A stretch of DNA of 64,000 bases from Actinomycetota bacterium (GCA_016703525.1 JADJBW010000007.1:1-64000); one strand, 5' to 3'. Shown: positions 18,691 through 28,366, counted from the stretch's first letter. Notes: generated by a model from the letters alone, not told the origin. Translations and numbers: made by a program.

Positions 18691-19736
18691 GTGGCGGGAA
18701 CTCGCTGGCGTTGCGCGGGCATGGGCGACGACACGTCGGCCCGGAGCGTGCCTGCGGGGTGGGCGTCGCCCGTCAGGTACGCCGCCTCGATCGCTGCGTG
18801 CGTGACGATGAGCGCGCGCTGGGTCCGCTCGAGTCGCCGGTGGAGCGTCGGCGCCACCACGGCGCCGCGCTCGACGGGCGTCGCGTCGGCCGAGCCGTCG
18901 GGCCGGACGGCATCGACGAGCCGATCGAGCGCTGCAGCGGTCGGCGGTCGGTCGGGGAGCGCTCCCAGCAGGTCGCTCATGGTCGCCACGCAGTGCGCGA
19001 TCGACCGCGGGCAGCTCGCATCGTCGATCAGGAACCGCTGCACCGAGGTCGGCTCCACCCCGCCCGTGGTGGAGCGCATGTACATGTGATGCGCCTCCAA
19101 CGCCCGCAGCACCCCGAGCCAGCGCACGTCCTCGTACGGCGAGCGGTCGGCCGGCGGGACGTCCTCGCGGGAACCGGCGGCGAGCAGCGTGGCGGCCCGC
19201 ACATCGAGCACCCGTGCGGTCAGGTCGGCCCGCTCCAGGTGACGGCCGAGCTGGCAGAGGCGCCACGTGTCGTCGCGGGCCATCGCGGCGTCGAGCAGTC
19301 CGCCGAGTTGGCGCAGCCGGTCGATCACGTTGTGCAGCGTCACCCGACGCACGGCGCGGTCGCCGCACAGGGTCGCCTGTTCCACGACCTCGTGGTGCAC
19401 CCGGTTCAGCGTCTCCCACGCCGACCGTGGCAAGAGCTGGCGGGTCACCCGCAGGTTCTCGCGGGCCGCCGAGATGGTCCGCACCAGCGACGAGGGGTTG
19501 GAGATGTCGGCCAGGGTGAAGGCGATGATCCTGCCTTCGTCGTGGGTGTCGTAACGCTCGGCGAACGAGTCGGTCGCGCCGGTCACGCCCAACAGCACCG
19601 ACCAGTCGGCCTCGATGTCGACGGGAAGGTCGACCAGCATCGAGGTGTGCTGATCGACGACTCGCGCGATCGACTCGGCCCGCTCCAGGTGGCGGCCGAA
19701 CCAGTACACGTCGCTTGCGGTGCGTGACAGCAACAT
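18687..19736 (-). CDS. Alpha-E domain protein
   Basis: A 349-residue all-helical alpha-E (DUF403) protein. MLLSRTASDVYWFGRHLERA is the characteristic start, followed by FTLADISNPSSLVRTISAAREN and LGRHLERADLTARVLDVRA, the repeated helical signature. The ATG at 19736 shares one base with the stop of the upstream ATP-grasp gene (TGATG). The stop overlaps the next GTG, so translation is probably coupled along the operon. Alpha-E proteins have no proven catalytic activity and are thought to work with the ATP-grasp and transglutaminase partners. Confidence 0.88.
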   Translation of the reverse strand: MLLSRTASDVYWFGRHLERAESIARVVDQHTSMLVDLPVDIEADWSVLLGVTGATDSFAERYDTHDEGRIIAFTLADISNPSSLVRTISAARENLRVTRQLLPRSAWETLNRVHHEVVEQATLCGDRAVRRVTLHNVIDRLRQLGGLLDAAMARDDTWRLCQLGRHLERADLTARVLDVRAATLLAAGSREDVPPADRSPYEDVRWLGVLRALEAHHMYMRSTTGGVEPTSVQRFLIDDASCPRSIAHCVATMSDLLGALPDRPPTAAALDRLVDAVRPDGSADATPVERGAVVAPTLHRRLERTQRALIVTHAAIEAAYLTGDAHPAGTLRADVSSPMPAQRQRVPAT

Positions 19737-21178
19737 CAGCGTTCTCCTGTTCGTGTGGCGTCGACGTCGACGATCCACGTGTCTTTCGAGCCCCCGCCCT
19801 GCGACGAGTTCACGACGAGCGACCCCTCGCGCTGCGCCACGCGCGTGAGCCCGCCGCACGTCACGTACGACTCGGCGCCGAGCAGCGTGAAGGGCCGCAG
19901 GTCGACGTGGCGGCGTGCGAGCTCGCCGTTGCACAGCGTGGGTACGGTCGACAGCGACAACGTCGGCTGGGCGACGTACCCGGCGGGGTCGTGGCGAATC
20001 CGTTCGGCGGCAGCGTCGAGCTCGGCGCGGGTGGCGTGCGGCCCGACCACGATGCCGTAGCCGCCGGCCTCGGCGACCGGCTTGACGACAAGTTCGTCGA
20101 GATGCGCGAGGACGTGGCTACGGTGGGCGTCGTCGGCGCACCAGAACGTCTCGACGTTCGGCAGGATCGGCTCCTCGCCGAGGTAGTAGCGGATCATGTC
20201 GGGCACGAGGGTGTACACGGCCTTGTCGTCGGCCACACCCGTTCCCGGAGCGTTCGCGAACGCCAGGTTGCCGGCCCGCCAGGCGCCGATCAGCCCCGGT
20301 GCGCCCAGCACCGATTCGGGATGGAACACCGTCGGGTCGAGATACCGATCGTCGACTCGGCGATACAGCACGTCGACCCGCACGAGCCCGTCGATCGTGC
20401 GCAGGTACGCCACGTCGTCGATCACCACGAGGTCGCTGCCCTCGACGAGTTCGACACCCATCGCCCGTGCGAGGAAGGAGTGCTCGAAGTAGGCCGAGTT
20501 GTAGATGCCGGGGGTCAGCACGCCGATCGTCGGTTCGGGCCTGGCCGCGATCGATGCGAGCGTTCGCAGGAGCCGGTCGGGGTAGGCGTCGACGGGCAGG
20601 ATCGATTGCTCGGCGAACAGCTCGGCGAACACGGCCTTGGTGATCGCCCGGTTCTCGAGCATGTACGACACGCCTGACGGCACGCGCAGGTTGTCTTCCA
20701 GCACGTAGATCGTTCCGTCCGCGTCGCGCACCAGGTCGCTGCCGCACACGTGGGCCCACACGTCGTGGGCCGGCTTCGCGCCCTGGCACGCCTCGACGAA
20801 CCCGCGTCCGATCAGCTCGGGCGCCACGATGCCTGCCGAGACGATTCGCTGATCGCCGTACACGTCGGCGATGAAGGCGTTGATGGCGCCGAGCCGCTGC
20901 ACCAGGCCGGCGGACACCCGATCCCATTCGGTGCGGGCGATCACCCGCGGCACGATGTCGAAGGGCCAGGCCCGGTCGATGCCCAGACCTTCCTCGTAGA
21001 CGGTGAACGTGATCCCCGCGGCATCGATGCCGGCGACGGCGGCCTCCTGGCGGGCGATCAGGCCGTCGAGCCCGATCCGGTCGAGATGGCCCATGAGCGC
21101 GGCCGCGGCGGGTCGGGGCGTTCCCTCACCGTCGATCAGTTCGTCCCACGGCTCACGCAGAGCCCGCCTCGATGTCAC
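19736..21178 (-). CDS. Circularly permuted ATP-grasp type 2 protein
   Basis: A 480-residue stand-alone circularly permuted ATP-grasp enzyme, first gene of the four-gene operon. Diagnostic segments are WDELIDGEGTPRPA at the N-terminus, LEDNLRVPSGVSYMLENR, LTPGIYNSAYFEHSFLARA, NAPGTGVADDKAVYTLVPD and VVKPVAEAGGYGIVVGP. GTG 21178 gives the normal family length and start; an ATG at 21277 would add about 30 residues unlike the family. The gene is divergent from glnS with 131 bp between. The predicted reaction is ATP-dependent amide or peptide ligation in the cytoplasm; substrates unknown. Confidence 0.88.
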   Translation of the reverse strand: MTSRRALREPWDELIDGEGTPRPAAAALMGHLDRIGLDGLIARQEAAVAGIDAAGITFTVYEEGLGIDRAWPFDIVPRVIARTEWDRVSAGLVQRLGAINAFIADVYGDQRIVSAGIVAPELIGRGFVEACQGAKPAHDVWAHVCGSDLVRDADGTIYVLEDNLRVPSGVSYMLENRAITKAVFAELFAEQSILPVDAYPDRLLRTLASIAARPEPTIGVLTPGIYNSAYFEHSFLARAMGVELVEGSDLVVIDDVAYLRTIDGLVRVDVLYRRVDDRYLDPTVFHPESVLGAPGLIGAWRAGNLAFANAPGTGVADDKAVYTLVPDMIRYYLGEEPILPNVETFWCADDAHRSHVLAHLDELVVKPVAEAGGYGIVVGPHATRAELDAAAERIRHDPAGYVAQPTLSLSTVPTLCNGELARRHVDLRPFTLLGAESYVTCGGLTRVAQREGSLVVNSSQGGGSKDTWIVDVDATRTGER

Positions 21179-21296
21179 AGCGTTGAGTGCTATCCCGATG
21201 CCGTGAACCGCGGATTCCCGCGATGTTTCGGTGTCGTGAACGACCCGTGCGCACCGGTGCGGGGGCGGGGTCTGCATCGCAACCCCGTGGGCTTGG

Positions 21297-21302
21297 TACG
21301 GT
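21297..21302 (+). promoter_or_regulatory. -10-like TACGGT, possible leaderless promoter of glnS
   Basis: TACGGT matches TANNNT and ends 7 nt before the GTG at 21310. No Shine-Dalgarno sequence lies between, which fits a leaderless transcript as is frequent in actinobacteria. No convincing -35 element. Confidence 0.3.
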
Positions 21303-21309
21303 CCCTTGC

Positions 21310-23028
21310 GTGAGCCCAGCCGACGATGCCCCCGACCGCGGACCAGACACCGCACCGACCGACTTTCTCCGGGAGCTCATCCGCTCGGACATGGCCGACG
21401 GGACCTTCGGCGGGCGCATCCAGACCCGGTTTCCACCCGAGCCGAACGGCTACCTGCACATCGGTCACGCAAAGGCGATCTGCCTCGACTTCGGGTTGGC
21501 CGCCGAGTTCGGCGGCACGTGCAACCTGCGATTCGATGACACCAATCCCGACACCGAGGACACCGAGTTCGTCGAGGCGATCGTCGACGATGTCGCGTGG
21601 CTCGGCTTCGAGCCGGAGCGTGCGCCGCTGTACGCCTCGTCCTACTTCGATCAGCTCTATGCGTGGGCGGAGCACCTCGTCTCGGCCGGTCTCGCCTATG
21701 TCGACGATCAGGACGGCGAGACGATCTCGGCGCAGCGCGGAGGGTTCGGGCGCCCCGGCGTCGAGAGCCCCTTCCGGACTCGCTCGATCGAGGAGAACCT
21801 CGACCTGTTCCGCAGGATGCGGGCCGGCGAGTTCCCCGACGGCGCCCGCGTGCTGCGCGCCAAGATCGACATGCAGCACGACAACATGCAGCTGCGCGAC
21901 CCCGTCATGTACCGAATCCGGCACGCGCACCATCACCGCACGGGCGACGACTGGTGCATCTACCCCACCTACGACTGGGCCCACGGGCAGAGCGACGCCA
22001 TCGAGGGTGTGACGCACTCGCTGTGCACGCTGGAGTTCGACAGCCACCGGCCGCTCTACGACTGGTACCTCGATCACCTGCCGCTGCCCTCCGATCGGCC
22101 TCGCCAAACCGAGTTCGCCCGACTGGAGTTCACCTACACCGTCACCTCGAAGCGCAAGCTCGCGAAGCTGGTCGAGGACCGCCTGGTCGATGGCTGGGAC
22201 GATCCGCGGCTACCCACGCTGCGCGGCATCCGCCGACGCGGGTATCCGGCGGCCGCGATCCGCGACTTCTGTGAGTTCATCGGTGTGGCGCGCACCGTGA
22301 GCCGTCACGAGATCGAACTGCTCGAGTCGTTCGTGCGGCGTGAGCTCAACGCCACGGCGTTGCGGCGGATGGTCGTGCTGCGTCCCGTGCGGCTCACGAT
22401 CACGAACTGGCCGGTCGACGAGCACGGTGCAGCGGCGGTCGAGTGGGTCGAGGTGGCGAACAACCCCGAGAACCCCGACGAAGGCGTGCGCAGGGTGCCC
22501 TTCAGCGGCAGCCTGTGGATCGAGTCCGACGACTTCCGTGCCGAACCGCCGCCCAAGTTCTTCCGGCTCAGCCCCGGGCGCGAGGTGCGGCTGCGCGGCG
22601 CGTACTTCGTGACCTGCACCGGGTTCGAGACCGATGATGCGGGAAACGTCACCGAGGTGATGTGCACCTACGACCCGGCGACGACCGGTGGCAACGCGCC
22701 CGATGGCCGCAAGGTGAAGTCGACCATGCACTGGGTGTCGGTCGACCATGCGGTCGACGTGATGGTCGCGCTGTACGAGCGCCTGTTTGCCGCGGAGGTG
22801 CCGGGCGAGGCGACGGGCGATCCGCTCGATGACCTCAACCCCACCTCACGCGAGGTGCTGGAGCGCTGCCGGGCCGAGCCCATCGTCGGCGAATGCCCGC
22901 CCGGGTCGGTGGTGCAGTTCGAACGGCTCGGCTACTTCGCGCACGACCCCTCCACCGCCGGGCTGTTCCACCGCACGGTGGGGCTGCGCGACGAATGGGC
23001 GAACATTCAGCGGCGCTCCGCGCGCTAG
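21310..23028 (+). CDS. glnS: Glutamine--tRNA ligase
   Basis: A 572-residue class I aminoacyl-tRNA synthetase charging tRNA-Gln with glutamine. PPEPNGYLHIGHAKAI contains the HIGH motif (His50), FDDTNPDTEDTEF follows it, and VTSKRKL near residue 279 is the KMSKS equivalent. The C-terminal half has the two beta-barrel anticodon-binding domains (WVEVANNPENPDEGVRRVPF, FVTCTGFETDDAGNVTEVMC). Length is close to the ~554 residues of E. coli GlnRS. GTG 21310 is chosen because upstream codons overlap the promoter region. Most actinobacteria lack GlnRS and use the Glu-tRNA-Gln amidotransferase route, so its presence is of phylogenetic interest. Confidence 0.95.
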   Translation: MSPADDAPDRGPDTAPTDFLRELIRSDMADGTFGGRIQTRFPPEPNGYLHIGHAKAICLDFGLAAEFGGTCNLRFDDTNPDTEDTEFVEAIVDDVAWLGFEPERAPLYASSYFDQLYAWAEHLVSAGLAYVDDQDGETISAQRGGFGRPGVESPFRTRSIEENLDLFRRMRAGEFPDGARVLRAKIDMQHDNMQLRDPVMYRIRHAHHHRTGDDWCIYPTYDWAHGQSDAIEGVTHSLCTLEFDSHRPLYDWYLDHLPLPSDRPRQTEFARLEFTYTVTSKRKLAKLVEDRLVDGWDDPRLPTLRGIRRRGYPAAAIRDFCEFIGVARTVSRHEIELLESFVRRELNATALRRMVVLRPVRLTITNWPVDEHGAAAVEWVEVANNPENPDEGVRRVPFSGSLWIESDDFRAEPPPKFFRLSPGREVRLRGAYFVTCTGFETDDAGNVTEVMCTYDPATTGGNAPDGRKVKSTMHWVSVDHAVDVMVALYERLFAAEVPGEATGDPLDDLNPTSREVLERCRAEPIVGECPPGSVVQFERLGYFAHDPSTAGLFHRTVGLRDEWANIQRRSAR

Positions 23029-23969
23029 CGAGCAGCCGGATCGGACTGCGGGCCGTCCGCGGCGGCGAAGCCAAGCCCCGAACCGTCCGGCGCGGTGAGC
23101 GTGAGCCGACCATCGGCGATCTCGACGGTCAGCGGCTGTGCGAGCGTCTCGGCGATGGTGGTCTCGAGGCGATCGAGATCGGCGCCGCACGACATCTTCG
23201 TTTGCGCGAGCGCTCCGACGCTCAGGTGCTGCTCGGTCACAGTGGCCGTGCCGGTCATGGCGTTGCAGGCGTTGAGCACCAGGTTCGTCCCATCGATCCG
23301 CAGCGTCGGCGCGGCCCGCTCGCTCGCCGGAAGCGACGACGCCGTGGCGCCGGAGATGAGCGTGTCGAGCGTCCAGGTCGAGCCCGTCAGCGCCGCCGGG
23401 TGCGCCGCGGCGTCGGCGCGTTGCAGCGTGGCGGCGGTCCGTTTGCCACTGAGCGTCAGGGTCGACCCGTCGAGTCGGAACGTCGGCCGCCCGGTCAGTA
23501 GTTCGGCGACGATGGCGTCGCTCTCTTGGGCCGCTGCCTCGCATCCCATCTCGGTAGACGCCATGTCGTCGACGGCGATCGTGTCTCCGCTCACGGTCGC
23601 CGTGCCCGACATGGTGTTGCACCCGGCGTTGGCCCGGATCCGCCCCGCCTCGAATTCGATGGTGAGCCCCGCGGGCGCGAGCGGCCGGGCGGCCCCGTCG
23701 ACGGTCAGCTGATCGGTCCGAAAGGTCCCCGACAGGCCCGAGGCCCCGGACGCACCCGCCGCGGCGGTCGTCGAGGTCGCGTTCCCGCCGGAGTCACCGG
23801 AGTCGCCGGAGTCGCCGGATTCGCTTGAGTCGCCGCAGCCGACGGCGAGCGCTGCGAGCGCGAGTGCCGCGGCGAGCGACCCAACCAGCCGGGTGCGCCG
23901 GCTCGGCAGGCCGACCGACGGCGTGGAGTACGGACGGATCGAGTCAGGGTGGTGTCGCATCGTCATCAT
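23025..23969 (-). CDS. Lipoprotein with two META/HslJ-like domains
   Basis: A 314-residue exported lipoprotein. The signal peptide has an RRTR charge cluster, an Ala/Leu core and the lipobox LAVGC with Cys45. A low-complexity linker of SGD repeats follows, then two META domains (PF03724-like), each with the NxCN core: AGCNTMSGTATVSGD and NACNAMTGTATVTEQ. META domains occur in heat-shock HslJ and in secreted proteins of unclear role. It is convergent with glnS, overlapping it by four bases. ATG 23969 is taken; ATG 23960 is also possible. Confidence 0.85.
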   Translation of the reverse strand: MMTMRHHPDSIRPYSTPSVGLPSRRTRLVGSLAAALALAALAVGCGDSSESGDSGDSGDSGGNATSTTAAAGASGASGLSGTFRTDQLTVDGAARPLAPAGLTIEFEAGRIRANAGCNTMSGTATVSGDTIAVDDMASTEMGCEAAAQESDAIVAELLTGRPTFRLDGSTLTLSGKRTAATLQRADAAAHPAALTGSTWTLDTLISGATASSLPASERAAPTLRIDGTNLVLNACNAMTGTATVTEQHLSVGALAQTKMSCGADLDRLETTIAETLAQPLTVEIADGRLTLTAPDGSGLGFAAADGPQSDPAAR

Positions 23970-24096
23970 TCTCTCGGACGACGCGCAGAATCGGTCGGTT
24001 CCCTTCGGAACAGATCGCGCCTCGCTCGGCCGGGGCTACGCTCGCCGGCGTTCGGGGGAACACGGGTGCTGCCCGGGAAGTTGTGGGGGGTGCAAG

Positions 24097-27000
24097 ATGC
24101 GCTGGAGGAGCAACCAACGGCGGGCTGTGACGCGGCGCCTCGCCGCGGCGACCGCTGTCGGCGTGGTGGTCTCGGCCTCGTGCGCTGCGCCGCCACCCGA
24201 GATCGGCGGAACCGTGCAGGAGCGCCCGGTGCGTTCGGTGGTCACCCGCGACGTCGACCATCCACCTCGCCTCGACTGCGAAGCCTGGCGATACCCGGCG
24301 CCGGATCCGGCCGCGCAACCGGCCGACTACGACGGCACCAACTACCGCGACGACAGCACCCGGGACGCGACCGTGGCCCGATCCCAGCAGCGCCTGTGCG
24401 GCCAACGCGGCGCGGCGAACGATTTGGCCTGGGGCGTCACGCACGGCCGTGACGACGTGATGACGGCGGTGCTCGACTCGGGCATCTCGTGGGCCGACCC
24501 CGGTCAGGGACGCGACCTCGCCGAGCGGGCGCACGTGAACGCGGGGGAGGTGCCGAAACCGACCGGCTCGACGAGCCACGACGCCAACGGCGACGGCATC
24601 GTGTCGGCGTCGGACTGGGCGGGCGACCGGCGCGTCGGCGATCGCAACCGCAGCGGCTGGACCGATCCCCAGGATCTGATCGAGTCGTTCAGCGATGGGA
24701 TCGACGACGACGGCAATGGCTACATCGACGACATCAGCGGCTGGGACTTCCTGTTCGGCGACAACGACCCCTATGACAACGTCGACTACGGACACGGCAC
24801 CGGCATGGCGGCCGACGCGGTGGGCTCCGACGGCGGCTCGGGAGCCGTGGGCGTGTGCTTCGAATGCCGCGTGCTCCACGTGCGCGTCGGCGATTCCTTC
24901 ATCGCCGACGGCGCCCGTTTCGCCGCAGGCGTGCTGTTCGCTGTCGACTCGGGAGCGGCGGTCGTGCAGGAGTCGCTCGGTGTCATCTCCAACCCGGTCC
25001 AGGCACAGCAGGCGATCGACGCCGCGGCCGAGCGGGGGGTGCCCATCGCCGCGTCGATGGCCGACGAGGCGTCGAAGCACCCCAATCTGCCTGCGGCGCT
25101 CGATCGCACCATCCCGGTGAACTCGATCACGACGGGACTCGGTCCCCTGACCGACCTCGCCGGCGAGGTCGGCATCGGCGGCGACTACCTCGCGCTCAAC
25201 GGCTGCACCAACTACGGCGGCATCGCGTGGATCTCGGTGCCGTCGAACTCGTGCAGCTCCGAGGCGACCGGCCGGCTCGGCGGCATGTTGGCCCTGATCG
25301 TCGCGGCGGCCCGCGACGCGGGAGTGGCGCGGCACCCCGGCATCGTTGGCGACGCTCCCGGACCGCTGTCGGCCAACGAGGTGAAGCAGCTCCTGCGGGC
25401 AACCGCCGACGATGTCGACTTCTCCTCGCCGGGCACTCCGGGCGTCGATCGGGCCAACGACGAGGGCGGCGCTCCGCTGATCCGCTACACCACCCGAGCC
25501 GGCTGGGACTCGACCTTCGGGTTCGGGCGTGCGAACACCTACGAGGCGGTCCGCGCCGCGGCGGCGGGGGAGATCCCGCCCGAGGCCGACATCGCCTCGC
25601 CGGCGCTCTACGAGGTGCTGCCGGCGAGCGGAACGGTCGAGGTGGTCGGCCACGTCGCCGCGGTGCGTTCATCGTCGTACTCGTACGCGGTGCAGTGGGC
25701 GCCGGGGATCGACTCGCCGCGCTGGCCCGCCGGTGACACGTGGACGACCATCGCCTCGGCACGCGACCAGCGCTCGCCGCGCACGGGCGCGCTCGCGACG
25801 CTCGACCTGGCGACGGTGGCGGCCGCGCTGCCCGGCGGCGGCACGGGTGTGCCGGCCGTCGACGGCGTGGGCGACGAGGACCGGTTCTCGGTGCGGCTGC
25901 GCATCGTCGTCACCGATGCCGAGGGGCGCTCGGGCGTTGCGCTCAAGAAGGTGTCGGTGCACGACGATCCCACGCAACGCACGCAGCGACGCATCGAGAG
26001 CGCCGGCACGTCGAGCCCGGCGCCGATCGATCTCGACGGCGACGGCCGCGACGAGCTGGTGCTCGGCACCGACGACGGCACGGTCCACGCCCTTCGCGAC
26101 GACGGGTCCGAGGCGCCGGGCTGGCCGGTTCGCACCGAGGCCGCTTCGTGGTGGCCCACGTGGTCGGTCACGGCGCGTGCGGCGGGCATTGCGCCGCACC
26201 ACGAGCTGGTGGGCGTCGGCACGCCGGCCACCGCCGACCTCGACGGTGACGGCTCACCCGAGATAGCGGTGGGTGACGGCGGGGGAGCGGTGTCGATCTG
26301 GAGCGCGTCGGGAACGCTCATCACCCGGATGCACACCGATCCGGCCTTCCACGATCAAGGTGCGACGAACCGCTGGAACCGCCTGAAGTCGGGCGTGCTC
26401 GCGCAGCCGTCGCTCGGCGACCTCGACGGCGACGGTCGCCTGGAGATCGTCGCGACGGCGATGGACCGCCACGTGTACGCCTGGCATGGGGACGGCACCC
26501 CGGTCGACGGGTTCCCGGTGCTGGTCGTCGATCCGGCGCGAACCGCCGCAGTCGACCCCCGTACGGAGGCGGTCCGCTTCGTCGATCCCGACGGCGTCGG
26601 CGACGGGGGCGAGCTGATCGTCACCCCAACGCTCGCCGACCTCGACGGCGACGGGCGCGACGAGATCGTCGTGGGCGCCCAGGAGCAGTACTCCGACGAG
26701 ACCGTGGGCGTGTTCCTGCCGGTCGGACTCCCCGGGCTGAGCGCGAACACGCGCCTGTACGCGATCTGGGGAGACGGCACGGCGCACCCGCGGTCGGGTG
26801 CCGACCCGTTCCCCGCGCATCCGGCCGATCAGGCGTACCTGCCCGGTTGGCCGCAGAAGCTCCCGATGCTGCTCGAAGGACTCCTGCCCACGATCGGCAA
26901 CGGGGTGAACACGCAGGCGGTCGTGGGCAACTTCGACGGTGACCCCGCGCCCGAGATCGCCGCGGCCTCGTGCGCCGGTCCGCTGATGGTGTTCGACGTC

Positions 27001-27621
27001 GACGGCCACAGCCCGTGGGGCCGCGAGCTGGGGTTGCAGATCGCACCCGACTGGCTCGGCGAGAACGCGGGCGCCCGCGCCAACAGCACCGACGGCGGCA
27101 TTCGGGTCGCCGCGTTCGGCGGCCCCGCCGCCGGCGACCTGAACGGCGACGGCCGACTCGACCTGGCGATGCCCACGGTCGGCCTGCTCGGTGCGCTCGA
27201 CAAGCTGCTGCCGCATTGGCAGCCGGGGCACACGCAGATGATGGCGTGGGATCTGCGAACGCGAGCTCCACTCGCCGGGATGCCGCGCCGCACGAAGGAC
27301 CTCGCCTTCTTCGTGACCCCGGCGCTGGTCGACGTGGACGGCGACGGCGACCTCGACACCGTCGCCGGCCATGGCGTGAGCTTGCTCGAATCGTCCGACG
27401 CGCACGGCGACGTGGCGGCCGGGTGGCCGAAGCTCACCGGGGGCTGGGTGGTGGGGACCCCGTCGTTCGGCGACGGCGACGGCGACGGCCGGGCCGAGGT
27501 GACGGTGGTGCGCCGGGACGGCTGGTTGCAGAGTTGGCAGACCGAGGCGCCGACGTCGGAGCTGGCTGCGGGTTGGGCCCGCGGGGGTCACGACGGCACC
27601 AACGCGGGCGCCGTTCCGTGA
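24097..27621 (+). CDS. Large secreted subtilisin-like (S8) protein with FG-GAP beta-propeller
   Basis: A 1174-residue exported protein. A signal segment (RRLAAATAVGVVVSASCAAP) suggests export or a lipoprotein. The S8 domain spans ~residues 100-500, with Asp127 in AVLDSGISW and His233 in YGHGTGMAA. A DANGDG/DDDGNG calcium-like insert lies between them. The nucleophile is uncertain: CSSEATGRLGG (Ser387/388) takes the place of GTSMAxP. The usual oxyanion AAGN reads AASMAD, so activity may be altered. Residues ~640-1170 carry eight FG-GAP/VCBS repeats with DxDGDG calcium loops, predicting an integrin-like propeller. ATG 24097 gives the natural signal peptide. Role: extracellular proteolysis or adhesion. 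Confidence 0.82.
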   Translation: MRWRSNQRRAVTRRLAAATAVGVVVSASCAAPPPEIGGTVQERPVRSVVTRDVDHPPRLDCEAWRYPAPDPAAQPADYDGTNYRDDSTRDATVARSQQRLCGQRGAANDLAWGVTHGRDDVMTAVLDSGISWADPGQGRDLAERAHVNAGEVPKPTGSTSHDANGDGIVSASDWAGDRRVGDRNRSGWTDPQDLIESFSDGIDDDGNGYIDDISGWDFLFGDNDPYDNVDYGHGTGMAADAVGSDGGSGAVGVCFECRVLHVRVGDSFIADGARFAAGVLFAVDSGAAVVQESLGVISNPVQAQQAIDAAAERGVPIAASMADEASKHPNLPAALDRTIPVNSITTGLGPLTDLAGEVGIGGDYLALNGCTNYGGIAWISVPSNSCSSEATGRLGGMLALIVAAARDAGVARHPGIVGDAPGPLSANEVKQLLRATADDVDFSSPGTPGVDRANDEGGAPLIRYTTRAGWDSTFGFGRANTYEAVRAAAAGEIPPEADIASPALYEVLPASGTVEVVGHVAAVRSSSYSYAVQWAPGIDSPRWPAGDTWTTIASARDQRSPRTGALATLDLATVAAALPGGGTGVPAVDGVGDEDRFSVRLRIVVTDAEGRSGVALKKVSVHDDPTQRTQRRIESAGTSSPAPIDLDGDGRDELVLGTDDGTVHALRDDGSEAPGWPVRTEAASWWPTWSVTARAAGIAPHHELVGVGTPATADLDGDGSPEIAVGDGGGAVSIWSASGTLITRMHTDPAFHDQGATNRWNRLKSGVLAQPSLGDLDGDGRLEIVATAMDRHVYAWHGDGTPVDGFPVLVVDPARTAAVDPRTEAVRFVDPDGVGDGGELIVTPTLADLDGDGRDEIVVGAQEQYSDETVGVFLPVGLPGLSANTRLYAIWGDGTAHPRSGADPFPAHPADQAYLPGWPQKLPMLLEGLLPTIGNGVNTQAVVGNFDGDPAPEIAAASCAGPLMVFDVDGHSPWGRELGLQIAPDWLGENAGARANSTDGGIRVAAFGGPAAGDLNGDGRLDLAMPTVGLLGALDKLLPHWQPGHTQMMAWDLRTRAPLAGMPRRTKDLAFFVTPALVDVDGDGDLDTVAGHGVSLLESSDAHGDVAAGWPKLTGGWVVGTPSFGDGDGDGRAEVTVVRRDGWLQSWQTEAPTSELAAGWARGGHDGTNAGAVP

Positions 27622-27634
27622 CGCCGCTGCGCCG

Positions 27635-28366
27635 CTACCGGCCGGCCTCGTCGGTCTCGCCGAGGCCCTCGAACCGGCCGCGATAGGTCGGTTCGTCGTC
27701 GGTCCACCCCTCGAACACGGCCTTGGGGGCCGCCAGCCACTCGCGGGCGCGCAGCTTGGGGACGACGCTGCCGGGGATCGCCTCGTCGGGCGTCGCGAGC
27801 GCCACGGGGTCGAGGCCCGCCTGGCGGCACAGGAACACGGCTCGGTCCGCGTGGAATCCCTGCGTGACGAGCACGGGGTCGGTCACGCCGAAGACCGCCT
27901 TGGCCCGCACGCACGAGTCCCACGTGTCGAAGCCGGCGAAGTCGCGGGTGATGTCGGCGGCGGGCACGCCTGCCTCAATCGCGAGTCGACGCATCGTGGA
28001 CGGTTCGTCGTAGTCGGGTCGCGAGTGGTCACCCGACATGAGCAGGTGGTCGACACGGCCGGCCCGGTACAGCTCGACCGCGGCGCGCACGCGTTCGCGC
28101 AGCGACACCGAGGGTGCGCCCGAGAGCTCGACCTTGGCGCCGAGCACGAGCGCGGCGCGGCGGTGGGGAACCGCCGAGGTGCGCCAATACACGCGCTCCT
28201 GCGCCGACGACACGATGACCCACCGGGAACCGCCGACGACCGCCGCCAGCGCGATCGCTCCGATGAGCGCGAGCCGCGGCACCAGGCGGAGAACCCGGCG
28301 CGGACGCGACGCCGGTAGCGTCGCGCCCGCCATGTCCTCGTCACGCTTCACGTCGTCGTTCGGCAT
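27635..28366 (-). CDS. SanA/YdcF-like DUF218 membrane protein
   Basis: A 243-residue protein with one N-terminal membrane helix (LVPRLALIGAIALAAVVGG) and an extracytoplasmic DUF218 domain. Signatures include AALVLGAKV, HLLMSGDHSRPDYDEPSTMR, GFDTWDSCVRAKAVFGV and VTQGFHADRAVFLCRQAGL. Family members (SanA, ElyC, YdcF) affect cell-envelope integrity and peptidoglycan precursor handling; the enzymatic step is unresolved. ATG 28366 is preferred because GGAGGG precedes it at good spacing. That makes its first 35 bases overlap the divergent kinase start; ATG 28333 would reduce the overlap to two bases. Confidence 0.82.
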   Translation of the reverse strand: MPNDDVKRDEDMAGATLPASRPRRVLRLVPRLALIGAIALAAVVGGSRWVIVSSAQERVYWRTSAVPHRRAALVLGAKVELSGAPSVSLRERVRAAVELYRAGRVDHLLMSGDHSRPDYDEPSTMRRLAIEAGVPAADITRDFAGFDTWDSCVRAKAVFGVTDPVLVTQGFHADRAVFLCRQAGLDPVALATPDEAIPGSVVPKLRAREWLAAPKAVFEGWTDDEPTYRGRFEGLGETDEAGR

